The notes beneath the pieces were generated by a model, which saw only the letters and a program-made list of their open reading frames with translations, was not told the origin of the DNA and searched no databases. Position numbers and translations under genes: made by a program. DNA of 64,000 nt from Azoarcus sp. Aa7 (lineage in GTDB: Bacteria; Pseudomonadota; Gammaproteobacteria; Burkholderiales; Rhodocyclaceae), in assembly GCF_014822185.1 (NCBI RefSeq), contig NZ_QVLR01000080.1:48501-112500 (forward strand), written 5' to 3'. Shown in pieces: positions 7,940 through 16,396 of the stretch (positions are counted from its first letter, which is position 1; each line of letters opens with the position of its first letter).

Positions 7940-9763
7940 ATGGCAAACTCGGCGATCTTCATCAGCTACCGGCGGGACGACGCCAGCGGCGATGCCGGCC
8001 GCATCTTCGATCGCCTCGCCGATCACTTCGGCAAGGATCGCGTGTTCCGCGACGTCGACGCGATTCCCGCCGGCGAGGACTTCGTCGAGGCGATCCGGCA
8101 CAGGATCGCCCAGGCCGACGTGCTGCTGGTGCTGATCGGCCCGCGCTGGCTCACCGCGACCGACGGCGAAGGGCACTGGCGTCTCGCCGACGACAAGGAT
8201 TTCGTGCGCATCGAGATCCTCGGCGCACTCAAGCGCGGCATGCGCGTGATCCCGGTGCTGCTGCAGGACGCGGAGATGCCGCGCGCGCAGGACCTCCCCG
8301 GCGGACTCGCACCGCTCGCGCAACGCAACGCCTTCGAGATCCGCAACGCGAGCTTCGAGCGCGACCTCGCCGAACTGATCCGCATCCTCGCGCCGGGCTG
8401 GCGCCACAAACTGTTCCGCCTGCTGCGCCAGCGCCCGCTGCAGGCCGCCGCCACGCTCGTCGCTGCAATCCTCGTCGGACTGTGGGCCTACCCGCTGGTG
8501 ATCGACACCCCGGACAAGGTGCGCGTGCGCATCAACCAGATGGGCCTCGCATGGGATCCCGCGGCCTTCGTCGACCTCGCCGAGAAGAATGACGCCGACG
8601 CGGTCGCGCTCTACCTGCGTGCCGGCATGCCGGTCGACAGCGCCGACGCGGCCGAGGTCACCGCGCTGATGCGCGCCGCCCGGGCTGGACACGTCGCGCT
8701 CGTGAAGCAGCTGGTGAAGCAAGGGGCGGACGTGAATCGCGCGCTGCCGTGGGCCGCCGGCGCCGGTCAGGCGGAAACACTCGAAATGCTGCTGGCACAG
8801 AAGCCGTCACACGCGGCAATCAACCGGGCCATGGTGTCCGCGGCCGACGTCGACACCACCATCATGAAACGCCTGCTGGACCTCGGTGCAGACGTCGATT
8901 ATCGCGAGGAACATCGCGACACGGCGCTGGGCCTGGCCGCAGGAGCGCTGAAGCTCGATGCGGTGCGCGAGCTGCTCGCGCGCGGCGCGAACCCCAATCC
9001 CGACAAACCCGACGGCTGGCTGCCGCTGCACCGCGCGGTCGACGCCAGCCGTCGGGAGGGCGAGGACTTGCGGCGCCAGCTTGAACTCGTGCAGTTCCTG
9101 CTCGACCAGGGCGCACAGCTCGAAGCGCGCACGCGCTCGATGCAGGATTGGCAACCCACGCCGCTGCTGCTCGCGATCCAGAAGCCCGCGCCCGCACTCG
9201 CGCTGTTCCTGATCGAGAAAGGGGCAGACGTGAATGCCACGAGCGGAGACCGCAGCGGCAACAGCGGACACAGCGCATTGATGGCCGCGGCGGAAGCCGG
9301 TCTCGTCGAGGTGGTGGACGCCCTGCTCGCAAAGGGTGTGGACGTGAACGCCCGCAACAGCGCGGGCGGATCCGCGCTGTTGCGGGCAGCAGGGGCCTAC
9401 GCGGCCGCGAGCGAGGCCATCGCCCGCCGCCTGCTCGATGCCGGCGCGGAGGTCGATGCGCGCACCGAATCCGGCTCGACGCCGCTCACCCGCGCCGCCG
9501 GCCGCAACAACGGCGTGTTGCCCCTGCTGCTGGAGCGCGGCGCCGACGTCAATGCCACGACGAATAACGGGTGGACCGCACTGATGGTCGCCGCACAGGC
9601 CGGCAACGACGACTACGTGCGCGCGCTGCTCCAGCGGGGTGCCGATCCGCGCCGGCTCAACGAGGACGGCGACAGCGCCGCGACCCTCGCCGCGAAGGGC
9701 GGCAACAACCGCGTGTTGCGGACCCTGGGCGCCCCGCCGGTGCGGGCCGCGCGCGATCAGTAA
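7940..9763 (+). CDS. TIR domain - transmembrane segment - ankyrin repeat protein
   Basis: This is a 607-residue protein. Residues 4-145 form a TIR domain, with the opening strand AIFISYRRDD, a BB-loop-like DVDAIPAGEDF and an FVRIEI helix whose E92 sits where NAD-cleaving TIR enzymes have the catalytic glutamate. Residues 168-188 form one hydrophobic membrane segment. From about 205 to the end there are eight or so ankyrin repeats (for example TALMRAARAGHVALVKQLVKQGADVN and TALMVAAQAGNDDYVRALLQRGAD). The N-terminal TIR is therefore predicted to be cytoplasmic, with ankyrins on the other side if the segment spans once. It could be a signalling or defence NADase, and no partner gene is adjacent. 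Confidence 0.87.
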   Translation: MANSAIFISYRRDDASGDAGRIFDRLADHFGKDRVFRDVDAIPAGEDFVEAIRHRIAQADVLLVLIGPRWLTATDGEGHWRLADDKDFVRIEILGALKRGMRVIPVLLQDAEMPRAQDLPGGLAPLAQRNAFEIRNASFERDLAELIRILAPGWRHKLFRLLRQRPLQAAATLVAAILVGLWAYPLVIDTPDKVRVRINQMGLAWDPAAFVDLAEKNDADAVALYLRAGMPVDSADAAEVTALMRAARAGHVALVKQLVKQGADVNRALPWAAGAGQAETLEMLLAQKPSHAAINRAMVSAADVDTTIMKRLLDLGADVDYREEHRDTALGLAAGALKLDAVRELLARGANPNPDKPDGWLPLHRAVDASRREGEDLRRQLELVQFLLDQGAQLEARTRSMQDWQPTPLLLAIQKPAPALALFLIEKGADVNATSGDRSGNSGHSALMAAAEAGLVEVVDALLAKGVDVNARNSAGGSALLRAAGAYAAASEAIARRLLDAGAEVDARTESGSTPLTRAAGRNNGVLPLLLERGADVNATTNNGWTALMVAAQAGNDDYVRALLQRGADPRRLNEDGDSAATLAAKGGNNRVLRTLGAPPVRAARDQ

Positions 9764-10395
9764 CCGACCGTGAAGCGCCGGCGCGCGTGCGCGGGGCGCT
9801 CCAGCTCGTCGATCATCGCCACGGCGTAGTCCTCGACCGAAATGCGGCTGTCGCCCTGCGCGTCGACGAGCAGCTGGTCGGTGCCGAGGCGGAAACGGCC
9901 GGTGCGCTCGCCCGGCTCCAAATGGGCCGAGGGACTCAGCATCGTCCAGTCGAGTTCGGGCTCGGCGCGCAACAGCTGCAGCGCCTCGCGCGCCCCTTCG
10001 GCCGTGCCCTTCCACTGCACCGGGAACTCGGGCGTATCGACGAGCTGCACGCCCGCCGCGACCTCGAGGCTGCCCGCCCCGCCGACGACCAGCAGACGCG
10101 GCACGCGCGCCTGCTTCGCCGCGGCGATGATCGAGCGCATGCCCTGCACGTAGTAGCCATGCACGTCCGCCTGCGCGTGGCCGCTGAAGGCGCTCACGAC
10201 CGCGTCGTGGCCCTGCAGCCGTGGTGCGAGCGCCGCGCCGTCGAGCACGTCGGCCTTGACCGTTTCGAGGCCGGGCTGCGCCGCCAGCTTCGCGGGATTG
10301 GAGACGACGGCCGTGACGCGATGGCCGCGCGCGAGGGCTTCCTTCAGCAGGGAGGAACCGACGTAACCGGACGCGCCGATGAGAACGATGTTCAT
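9757..10395 (-). CDS. NAD(P)-binding NmrA/SDR-like oxidoreductase
   Basis: This 212-residue atypical short-chain reductase has the N-terminal Rossmann motif GASGYVGSSLLKEAL. The pattern VTAVVSNPAKL, KADVLDG and GHDAVVSAFSG is typical of the YwnB/NmrA-like NAD(P)H-binding group. The ATG at 10395 is preferred over a GTG three codons upstream because AAGGTGA lies just ahead of it. The 3' end overlaps the convergent TIR-ankyrin gene by 7 bp. It is divergent from a LysR regulator with a palindromic site between them, the common arrangement for a LysR-controlled redox stress gene. The substrate is unknown. Confidence 0.8.
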   Translation of the reverse strand: MNIVLIGASGYVGSSLLKEALARGHRVTAVVSNPAKLAAQPGLETVKADVLDGAALAPRLQGHDAVVSAFSGHAQADVHGYYVQGMRSIIAAAKQARVPRLLVVGGAGSLEVAAGVQLVDTPEFPVQWKGTAEGAREALQLLRAEPELDWTMLSPSAHLEPGERTGRFRLGTDQLLVDAQGDSRISVEDYAVAMIDELERPAHARRRFTVGY

Positions 10396-10463
10396 GGATG
10401 TCACCTTGGTCGAGCGATGTGAGTGGAGGTGTCGCTGTCTGCAACGGCGCCATCATCACACTG

Positions 10464-10488
10464 CAGATTGTTTTCAAAAACGATTCAG
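10464..10488. promoter_or_regulatory. Palindromic LysR-type operator
   Basis: CAGATTGTTTT at 10464-10474 and AAAAACGATTCAG at 10476-10488 form an imperfect AT-rich dyad around a central C. It sits between the divergent LysR gene and the NmrA-like reductase gene, 45 bp upstream of the LysR start. The T-N11-A spacing and the location fit a LysR binding site. Confidence 0.55.
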
Positions 10489-10532
10489 TCCAGAATTCAC
10501 TGTTTTTAATTCGAAGACAAATAAGGCATCGC

Positions 10533-11498
10533 ATGGGCATCGCGGACCGCATCGACCTCAACGGATTGCTGATCTTCGCGGCCGTCGCCGAAGCCGGCGG
10601 CTTCACCGCCGCGGCAGATCGTCTGGGCATCGCCAAGGCCAAGGTCAGCATCGAGATCGGCCGCCTCGAGACGCAGCTCGGGATCAGCCTGCTCAGCCGG
10701 ACGACGCGCCGCGTCGCCCTTACCGAGGCCGGCCACACCCTGTACGCCGAATGCGTGCCGCGGCTGCGCGGCATCGAGGAAGCGCTCGCGCAGCTCGGCA
10801 GCCCGTCCGCGGAGCTGAACGGCACACTGCGCATCGGCTGCACCGTCGATCACGCGGAGCAGTCGCTCGGCCGCGTCGTCGCCGAGTTCGCGGCCCGGCA
10901 CCCGCAGCTGCACATCGAACTGCGCACCAGCGACCAGATCGTCGATCTCGTCGAGGAAGGCCTGGACGTGAGCTTCCGCATGGGCTGGCTGCGCGACTCG
11001 TCGATGCGCGCGCTCAAGCTCGCCGATTTCGCCCAGTACATCGTCGCCTCGCCGGACTACCTCGCGCGCGCGGGACAGCCGCAACACCCCGAGGAGCTCG
11101 CGCGGCACGAATGGGTCGCGCTGAGCCTGCTGCCGACGCCGCTGACCTGGGCCTTCACGCATGCCGACGGGCAAAGCTGCAGCGTGCGCACCCGCGGCCA
11201 CCTGCGCGCCGACTCGGCCGCCGCACTGCGCGCCCTGCTCGAAGGCGGCGCCGGGATCTCGGCACTCGACCAGTTCAGCGCCCGGCCGGCGATCGACAGC
11301 GGCCGGCTGGTGCGGGTGCTGTCCGACTGGGCACCGCCCGGCGGCGGCCTGTACGCAGTCTACGCGCCGGGCCGGCACCAGCCCGCGCACGCACGGCAGT
11401 TCGTCGACTTCTATCGCCGCCGGCTGCACCAGCGCCTCGACCAGTGTTTCGGCACCGCCCCGTCCGCGACCGCCCGTGCCGACTCCGCCCCGGCGTGA
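10533..11498 (+). CDS. LysR-family transcriptional regulator
   Basis: This 321-residue LysR protein has an N-terminal winged helix-turn-helix (DLNGLLIFAAVAEAGGFTAAADRLGIAKAKVSIEI) and a C-terminal periplasmic-binding-like effector domain (residues about 95-300). The ATG at 10533 places the HTH at the usual distance from the N-terminus, and the extra 45 upstream codons of open frame overlap the operator. It belongs to the CrgA/AaeR-like group. It is divergent from the NmrA-like reductase, which it probably controls. The inducer is unknown. Confidence 0.88.
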   Translation: MGIADRIDLNGLLIFAAVAEAGGFTAAADRLGIAKAKVSIEIGRLETQLGISLLSRTTRRVALTEAGHTLYAECVPRLRGIEEALAQLGSPSAELNGTLRIGCTVDHAEQSLGRVVAEFAARHPQLHIELRTSDQIVDLVEEGLDVSFRMGWLRDSSMRALKLADFAQYIVASPDYLARAGQPQHPEELARHEWVALSLLPTPLTWAFTHADGQSCSVRTRGHLRADSAAALRALLEGGAGISALDQFSARPAIDSGRLVRVLSDWAPPGGGLYAVYAPGRHQPAHARQFVDFYRRRLHQRLDQCFGTAPSATARADSAPA

Positions 11499-11592
11499 CA
11501 CAGCACATGACCCGCGTCGGGGCGCCCGGAATGCAATTGCAAATCACTTCGCTTTGGCTATGTTGAACCATGCTCGTCCCGAGGATACCGAC

Positions 11593-11997
11593 ATGGCCAG
11601 ACAGATCTACGTGAATCTCCCGGTGCGCGACCTGCCGCGGACGCGCGAGTTCTTTTCCGCGCTCGGCTTCACCTTCGAACCGAAGTTCAGCAACGACGAT
11701 GCGGCGTGCATGGTCATCGCGGACAACATCTTCGCGATGCTGCTCGTCGAACCCTTTTTCCGCGGCTTCACACGGAAGACCATCTGCGACACCGCGCAGA
11801 GCACCGAGGTGCTGATCTGCCTGTCCTGCGACAGCCGCGAGCACGTCAAGGATCTGGTCGCGAAGGCCGTTGCCGCGGGCGGCACGATCGCACGCGAGGA
11901 AAAGGACCACGGCTTCATGTACGAGCACGCCTTCGAGGACCTCGACGGCCATACCTGGGAGCTCGTCTACATGGATCCCGACGCCGTTCCCGCCTGA
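11593..11997 (+). CDS. VOC (glyoxalase/bleomycin resistance fold) family protein
   Basis: This 134-residue protein has a single vicinal-oxygen-chelate fold. It begins MARQIYVNLPVRDLPRTREFFSALGF and ends EDLDGHTWELVYMDPDAVP, with the usual metal-binding glutamate in TWELVYMD. The family includes glyoxalases, dioxygenases and resistance proteins. This subgroup (YaeR/PhnB-like lactoylglutathione-lyase-like proteins) has no assigned substrate. The ATG at 11593 follows a CGAGGA ribosome binding site. The gene stands alone and ends in a terminator. Confidence 0.85.
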   Translation: MARQIYVNLPVRDLPRTREFFSALGFTFEPKFSNDDAACMVIADNIFAMLLVEPFFRGFTRKTICDTAQSTEVLICLSCDSREHVKDLVAKAVAAGGTIAREEKDHGFMYEHAFEDLDGHTWELVYMDPDAVPA

Positions 11998-12012
11998 AGC
12001 GGGCGCTTTTTT
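11989..12012 (+). terminator. Rho-independent terminator of the VOC gene
   Basis: CCCGC (11989-11993) pairs with GCGGG (11999-12003) across the stop codon, followed by CGC and a run of six T (12007-12012). Confidence 0.6.
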
Positions 12013-12113
12013 GCGCCCTCGCGGCACGGACGACGAAGTCGCGCTAGAATTGCGGCCGCCCGCCCAATCAATGCGGTCGTCATCCGGCTCGCGGCCGCGG
12101 CGGGCAGCGCTCA

Positions 12114-13262
12114 ATGACCCAACCGACGCCCGCCCCTTCTCCCGTCCTGTCGCGCCCCCTGCTGCTGGGCATCGCGCTGTCGCTCGCGCTGCATCTCGCG
12201 GTGCTGATCGGCCCGCAGGTCGATCTGCGCCCCCTGCCCGAGCTGCAACGCCTCGACGTGACGCTCGTGCGCACGGCGCCGCAGATCGCGGTGAGCGACG
12301 CACCTCCCCCTCCTCCTCCGCCAGCGAAGAAGCGGCCGCCCCGCCCGAAGGCCGAGCCGCAGACCGCCCAGGCCAGCATCACCGAGAAACCGGTCGAACA
12401 GTCCGAACCCGCGCCGGAACCCGCCGCGGCTGCCGAACCGCCCCCCGCTCCCGAGCCCGAGCAGGCGCCCGAGCCTGTCGCCGAAGCCACCCCTGAAGCC
12501 GCGGCGGACAGCGCTACACCGGCCCCCGCATCGCCGACGGCCGAGGAACTGGCGCAGCCCGCCGAGGCCACGCCCGCAGCTGCCAGCGGCGGCCAGGCCT
12601 GGCCGCGCGCCGGCCGCATCGCCTACATGGCCCTGATGGGCGAGAAGCAGCTTCCCATGGGCAAGGCGACGCACCAGTGGGAAGTCGCCGACGACGGCAG
12701 CTACCGCCTCTCCGAGCTCGTGGAACCGACCACCGTAGCCTCGATCCCGTGGTTCCGCCCCGGACGCAAGCTGCGCGAAAGCACCGGGCGCATCACCGAA
12801 ACCGGCCTGCGCCCCGAGCGTTTCACCGAACGCGAGGACGGGCGCCCCGGCGAAGTCCTCGCCGAGCTCGACCGCACGGCCGGCGAATTCCGCAGCGCCG
12901 GCACCACGGACACCCTGCCCGACAACGCGCAGGACATCCTGTCGCTGCTCTACCAGCTCGGCTACCCCGGCGCCGCTGCCGGCGGCACCCTGCCCGTCAC
13001 CGCGGGCGGCGCACTGCGCAGCTTTCAGCTCGAAACGATCGGCGAAGAGACCGTGCACCTGCCCTTCGGCCAGGGCTGGCGCACCCGCCACGTCCGCGCC
13101 CGCTACGGCAGCGCGCGCGAGATGACCGACGTGTGGCTCGCGACCGAGCACTTCGGCCTGCCCGTGCTGATCCGCACGATCGACGCCAAAGGCGTCGTCT
13201 ACTACCTCGTCGCCACCGAGGTGATGGTCAGCCGCGAATCGACGCCCGCCGCTGCACGCTGA
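12114..13262 (+). CDS. DUF3108 protein with N-terminal membrane anchor and Pro/Ala-rich linker
   Basis: This 382-residue protein is anchored by one transmembrane helix at about residues 14-35 (LLLGIALSLALHLAVLIG). A long, TonB-like Pro/Ala/Glu-rich linker (residues 60-160) follows. The C-terminal 220-residue domain resembles DUF3108 (start WPRAGRIAYMALMGEKQLPMGKATHQW and an ending WLATEHFGLPVLIRTIDAKG). The linker could reach across the periplasm. DUF3108 proteins are usually exported beta-rich proteins of unknown role. The linker's TonB resemblance reflects composition only, since no TonB C-terminal motif is present. Confidence 0.8.
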   Translation: MTQPTPAPSPVLSRPLLLGIALSLALHLAVLIGPQVDLRPLPELQRLDVTLVRTAPQIAVSDAPPPPPPPAKKRPPRPKAEPQTAQASITEKPVEQSEPAPEPAAAAEPPPAPEPEQAPEPVAEATPEAAADSATPAPASPTAEELAQPAEATPAAASGGQAWPRAGRIAYMALMGEKQLPMGKATHQWEVADDGSYRLSELVEPTTVASIPWFRPGRKLRESTGRITETGLRPERFTEREDGRPGEVLAELDRTAGEFRSAGTTDTLPDNAQDILSLLYQLGYPGAAAGGTLPVTAGGALRSFQLETIGEETVHLPFGQGWRTRHVRARYGSAREMTDVWLATEHFGLPVLIRTIDAKGVVYYLVATEVMVSRESTPAAAR

Positions 13263-13408
13263 CCCCCGGCGTGCAGGCGTGCCCGCGCCGGCTTGCTTTC
13301 GCATGATCCTCGCCTACCATCAATGCATGCCGGGCGAGGCTCCGCAGCCTGCCTGACGGGTGACTCCGGCACCGGCACGCCACCCCGACGCGACGCGGAG
13401 GACATGCC

Positions 13409-14395
13409 ATGCTGTTCATCACCAGCAGAATGCCGACCCACAACACCGAGCCCGACCTGAATCCGGATTTCGCCTTCGACCTCGGCAACAACGCATCGAG
13501 CCGCGCGTTCTACTGCTGCCGGCGCAAGAAGAAGGACAGCTACGAGGAAATCGGCAGCAAGGCCCTGCTCAGCGCGATCAAGGAGTCGAAGCACCGCCAG
13601 GTGCTGCTCTACATCCACGGCTTCTCGAACATGCCGGAAACGGTGTTCAAGAACGTCGAGGAATTCCAGGCCCTGTGCAACAAGAAGAAGGCCGGCGAGG
13701 TGCTGGTCGTGCCGGTGATCTGGCCCTGCGACAACGACCTCGGCATCGTCAAGGACTACTGGGACGACCAGAAGGCCGCCGACCAGAGCGCCTTCGCGCT
13801 CGCGCGCATGTTCCAGAAATTCATGGAGTGGCGCGCCTCGACCGAATACAACCCCGAGGACGATCCCTGCCTCAAACGCATCAACGTGCTGGCGCATTCC
13901 ATGGGCAACCGCGTGCTGCGCCAGACCCTCGCCAACTGGCGCCGCTACGACCAGCCGCAGGGCCTGCCGCTGCTGTTCCGCAACACCTTCCTGGTCGCCG
14001 CCGACATCGTCAACGAGTCGCTGCACCGCGGCGCACCGGGCGAACTGATCTGCCACGCGTCGCGCAACGTCGTCGTGTATTACGCCTCCGACGACCTCGC
14101 GCTGCGCGCGAGCAAGGTCTCCAACCTGCGCAACGCCGAATCCTCGCGCCGCCTCGGCCACACCGGGCCGGAGGACATGGACCGCACGCCGAAGAACGTC
14201 TACGCGATCGACTGCGACGACGTGAACACCCGTTACGACCCGCCCAAGGGCCACTCCTACTTCCGTTCGGGCGACAAGAAGGGCGAGCCGGGCGTGGTCT
14301 TCGACCACATCTTCAACACCATGCTGACCGGCCGCGTGTTCCCCAGCGACGAGTTCCGCAAGTCGAGCATCATGGAACGGCCGGAAAATACCTGA
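13409..14395 (+). CDS. Alpha/beta hydrolase (DUF900-like)
   Basis: This 328-residue soluble protein has no signal peptide. The strand-turn VLLYIHGFSNM gives the oxyanion-loop HG, and INVLAHSMGNRVL carries the nucleophile elbow in the AHSMGN form typical of DUF900 hydrolases. A late histidine in VFDHIFNTML could complete the triad. The start at 13409 follows a GGAGG about 8 nt upstream. The N-terminal 60 residues are unusual and lysine/cysteine rich (CCRRKKKD). The substrate is unknown, with esterase or lipase activity likely. Confidence 0.75.
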   Translation: MLFITSRMPTHNTEPDLNPDFAFDLGNNASSRAFYCCRRKKKDSYEEIGSKALLSAIKESKHRQVLLYIHGFSNMPETVFKNVEEFQALCNKKKAGEVLVVPVIWPCDNDLGIVKDYWDDQKAADQSAFALARMFQKFMEWRASTEYNPEDDPCLKRINVLAHSMGNRVLRQTLANWRRYDQPQGLPLLFRNTFLVAADIVNESLHRGAPGELICHASRNVVVYYASDDLALRASKVSNLRNAESSRRLGHTGPEDMDRTPKNVYAIDCDDVNTRYDPPKGHSYFRSGDKKGEPGVVFDHIFNTMLTGRVFPSDEFRKSSIMERPENT

Positions 14396-14552
14396 CCCGG
14401 AGAAGGACCGCAGCCGACCGCCCGGTTCTGCTTCCGGGGCGGCAGCGCGAATTCCGGAGCACATGGCGTTCGGGTTGCCAGAACGCTTGCCGGACGGAGA
14501 CAATAGCCGCTTTTCCGACACCACCGGCACCTGCGAACCGGCTCCCGTCCCG

Positions 14553-15752
14553 ATGTTTTCCAAGACCATGGGCACGCTGCTCGCCGCGCTCACGCTGCTC
14601 GCGAGCCTCGTTTCCGCCCCCGCCGCCGGACAGCCCCCGGTGCTGATCGGCCTCGACGCCGAGTTCGGCCACAAGACCAGCACGTCGGCACAGGCCATCC
14701 AGCAGGGCATCGAGATCGCGATCGAGGAAATCAACGCCGCGGGCGGCGTGCTGGGCGGGCGCAAGCTCGCGCTGGTGACGCGCGACAACCGCGCGCTGCC
14801 GGCCGTCGGGGTCGACAACCTGCGCGAGCTCGCCGCCATGCCCGATCTCGTGGGCGTCTTCGGCGGCAAGTTCAGCCCCGTGCTTCTCGAGTGGCTGCCC
14901 GTCGCTCACCAGCTCGGCGTCTTGATGCTCGACCCGTGGGGCTCCGCCGACCCGATCACCGAAAACGCCTATCGCCCCAGTTACAGCTTCCGCCTGTCCC
15001 TGAAGGACGCCTGGGCCGCGCCCGCGATGCTCAAATTCGCACGCAAGGAGCGCGGGGCAAGCCGCGTCGGCATCCTGCTGCCCAACACCGGCTGGGGGCG
15101 CAGCAACCGCAACGCCCTCGTCACCGCGGCCACGTCGGCCGGCGTCAGCATCGTCGGCGAACACTGGTACAACTGGGGCGACCAGTCGCTGATGGAACAA
15201 TATCGCAGCCTGCGCGCAGCCGGCGCCCAGGCGATCATCCTCGTCGCAAACGAAGCAGAAGGCGCGTTGCTCGTGCGCGAGGTGGCCGCACAGCCACCAT
15301 CCGAACGACTGCCGATCGTCAGCCATTGGGGCGTCACCGGCGGAGCATTCGCCGAACTGGCCGGTCCGGCACTCGACCAGGTCGATTTCGCGGTGATCCA
15401 GACCTTCAGCTTCATCGGCCTGGACACGCCCGCCGCGAAGCGCGCGCTCGCGGCGCTGAAGACCCGCTACGGAATTGCCGGCGCGGAACAGGTACGTGCG
15501 CCGGTCGGCGTCGCCCATGCCTACGACCTGACTCACCTTCTGGCACGAGCGATCGCGCGCGCCGGCTCGACCGACCGCGCGAAAGTGCGCGATGCGATGG
15601 AAAAACTGCCCGCCTATCCGGGCCTGGTGCGCCACTACGAGCGCCCGTTCACACCCGATCGCCATGACGCGCTCAGTCCCGAGCAGGTGTTCATGGCGCG
15701 CTACACGGCGCAGGATGTGCTTGTTCCGCTCGCGCGGCCGGCAAGGCGCTGA
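14553..15752 (+). CDS. Leu/Ile/Val-type (type 1) periplasmic binding protein, orphan
   Basis: This 399-residue exported solute-binding protein has a signal peptide at residues 1-26 (MFSKTMGTLLAALTLLASL...AAGQ). Mature sequence motifs (VLIGLDAEFGHKTSTSAQAIQQGIEIAIEEINAAGGVLGGRKL) are those of the branched-chain amino acid binding family, and the body is the usual two-lobe length. The ATG at 14553 is chosen because it puts the signal peptide at the N-terminus, while an upstream in-frame ATG at 14463 would add 30 non-signal residues. No permease or ATPase gene adjoins it. It may therefore feed a remote transporter or act as a sensor input. A PAS protein is convergent with it. Confidence 0.85.
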   Translation: MFSKTMGTLLAALTLLASLVSAPAAGQPPVLIGLDAEFGHKTSTSAQAIQQGIEIAIEEINAAGGVLGGRKLALVTRDNRALPAVGVDNLRELAAMPDLVGVFGGKFSPVLLEWLPVAHQLGVLMLDPWGSADPITENAYRPSYSFRLSLKDAWAAPAMLKFARKERGASRVGILLPNTGWGRSNRNALVTAATSAGVSIVGEHWYNWGDQSLMEQYRSLRAAGAQAIILVANEAEGALLVREVAAQPPSERLPIVSHWGVTGGAFAELAGPALDQVDFAVIQTFSFIGLDTPAAKRALAALKTRYGIAGAEQVRAPVGVAHAYDLTHLLARAIARAGSTDRAKVRDAMEKLPAYPGLVRHYERPFTPDRHDALSPEQVFMARYTAQDVLVPLARPARR

Positions 15753-15783
15753 GCCTCGCCACAGCGCAGGGCCGGCGACGGAG

Positions 15784-16233
15784 CTACGCGGTCGATGCGT
15801 CGCCGGCGCTCTCGTCCTCATCCGCCCCCGGCGCCAGCCGACCGGCACTGACGTCGCGGAACGCGGTCACAACGCGCTCGAGGCGGCCGTCGAAGCCCGG
15901 AACGGGGATCGCATCCATGCGCAGCAGATGCAGTTCGCCGCCGACCAGGCGCCCGACGACGCGCCCCGTCACGGGGCCGCCGGCGCACAAGACCTGCACC
16001 GCCGGGAGTTCCGACAACGCAAGGTGGCTACCATCGGCTCCCAGCAGGGACCACGTGTTGTCGAGCCCCAGTCCGGACAAGCCCCCGAAGCCGAGCCAGT
16101 TGCGCGCAGCGTCGTTCGCGTACTCCACGATACCGTCCGACGAATGCGACAGGATCCCGATGTCGAGCCCGGAGAGAAGATCGCCGTAGCGCACCAGCGT
16201 ATCGATAGCGGAAGGGAGATCGGACAGGAGCAT
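15784..16233 (-). CDS. Single PAS-domain protein
   Basis: This is a 149-residue protein. Residues about 15-125 form one PAS fold (LDIGILSHSSDGIVEYANDAARNWLGFGGLSGLGLDNTWSLLGADG ... GRLERVVTAFRDVS). No kinase, GGDEF or methyl-accepting part is attached, so it would have to act by binding a partner. The start MLLSDLPS at 16233 is preferred because an AAAGGA lies upstream, though the spacing is long. It is convergent with the orphan periplasmic binding protein. A TAAAGTTT box lies about 100 bp upstream. Confidence 0.75.
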   Translation of the reverse strand: MLLSDLPSAIDTLVRYGDLLSGLDIGILSHSSDGIVEYANDAARNWLGFGGLSGLGLDNTWSLLGADGSHLALSELPAVQVLCAGGPVTGRVVGRLVGGELHLLRMDAIPVPGFDGRLERVVTAFRDVSAGRLAPGADEDESAGDASTA

Positions 16234-16314
16234 GCGGTTCGTATTCCTTTGCTTCGCTGCGGCCGAACGCAAGGGTCGCCCGTTACGTGCCTTAGTGTTG
16301 CACCGTCGCGGGCC

Positions 16315-16341
16315 TGTACGCCGCAGGCAAACAAAACTTTA
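16315..16341 (-). promoter_or_regulatory. Weak candidate sigma-28 promoter of the PAS gene
   Basis: On the minus strand TAAAGTTT (16341-16334) is a perfect FliA -35. The octamer 11 nt downstream is GGCGTACA, which matches GCCGATAA poorly. It is noted because the same class of motif appears upstream of the riboswitch. Confidence 0.25.
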
Positions 16342-16396
16342 CATCGAAGTGAGCCATCCCTGAAACACGGATATGTCACTCCGGCAACCGCCGCGC

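Noticed and set aside
8807..10843. A 678-codon open frame on the minus strand across the TIR-ankyrin and NmrA genes
   Set aside because: It is antisense to two genes with clear domains, has low-complexity Arg/Ala-rich translation typical of high-GC shadow frames, and no family resemblance.
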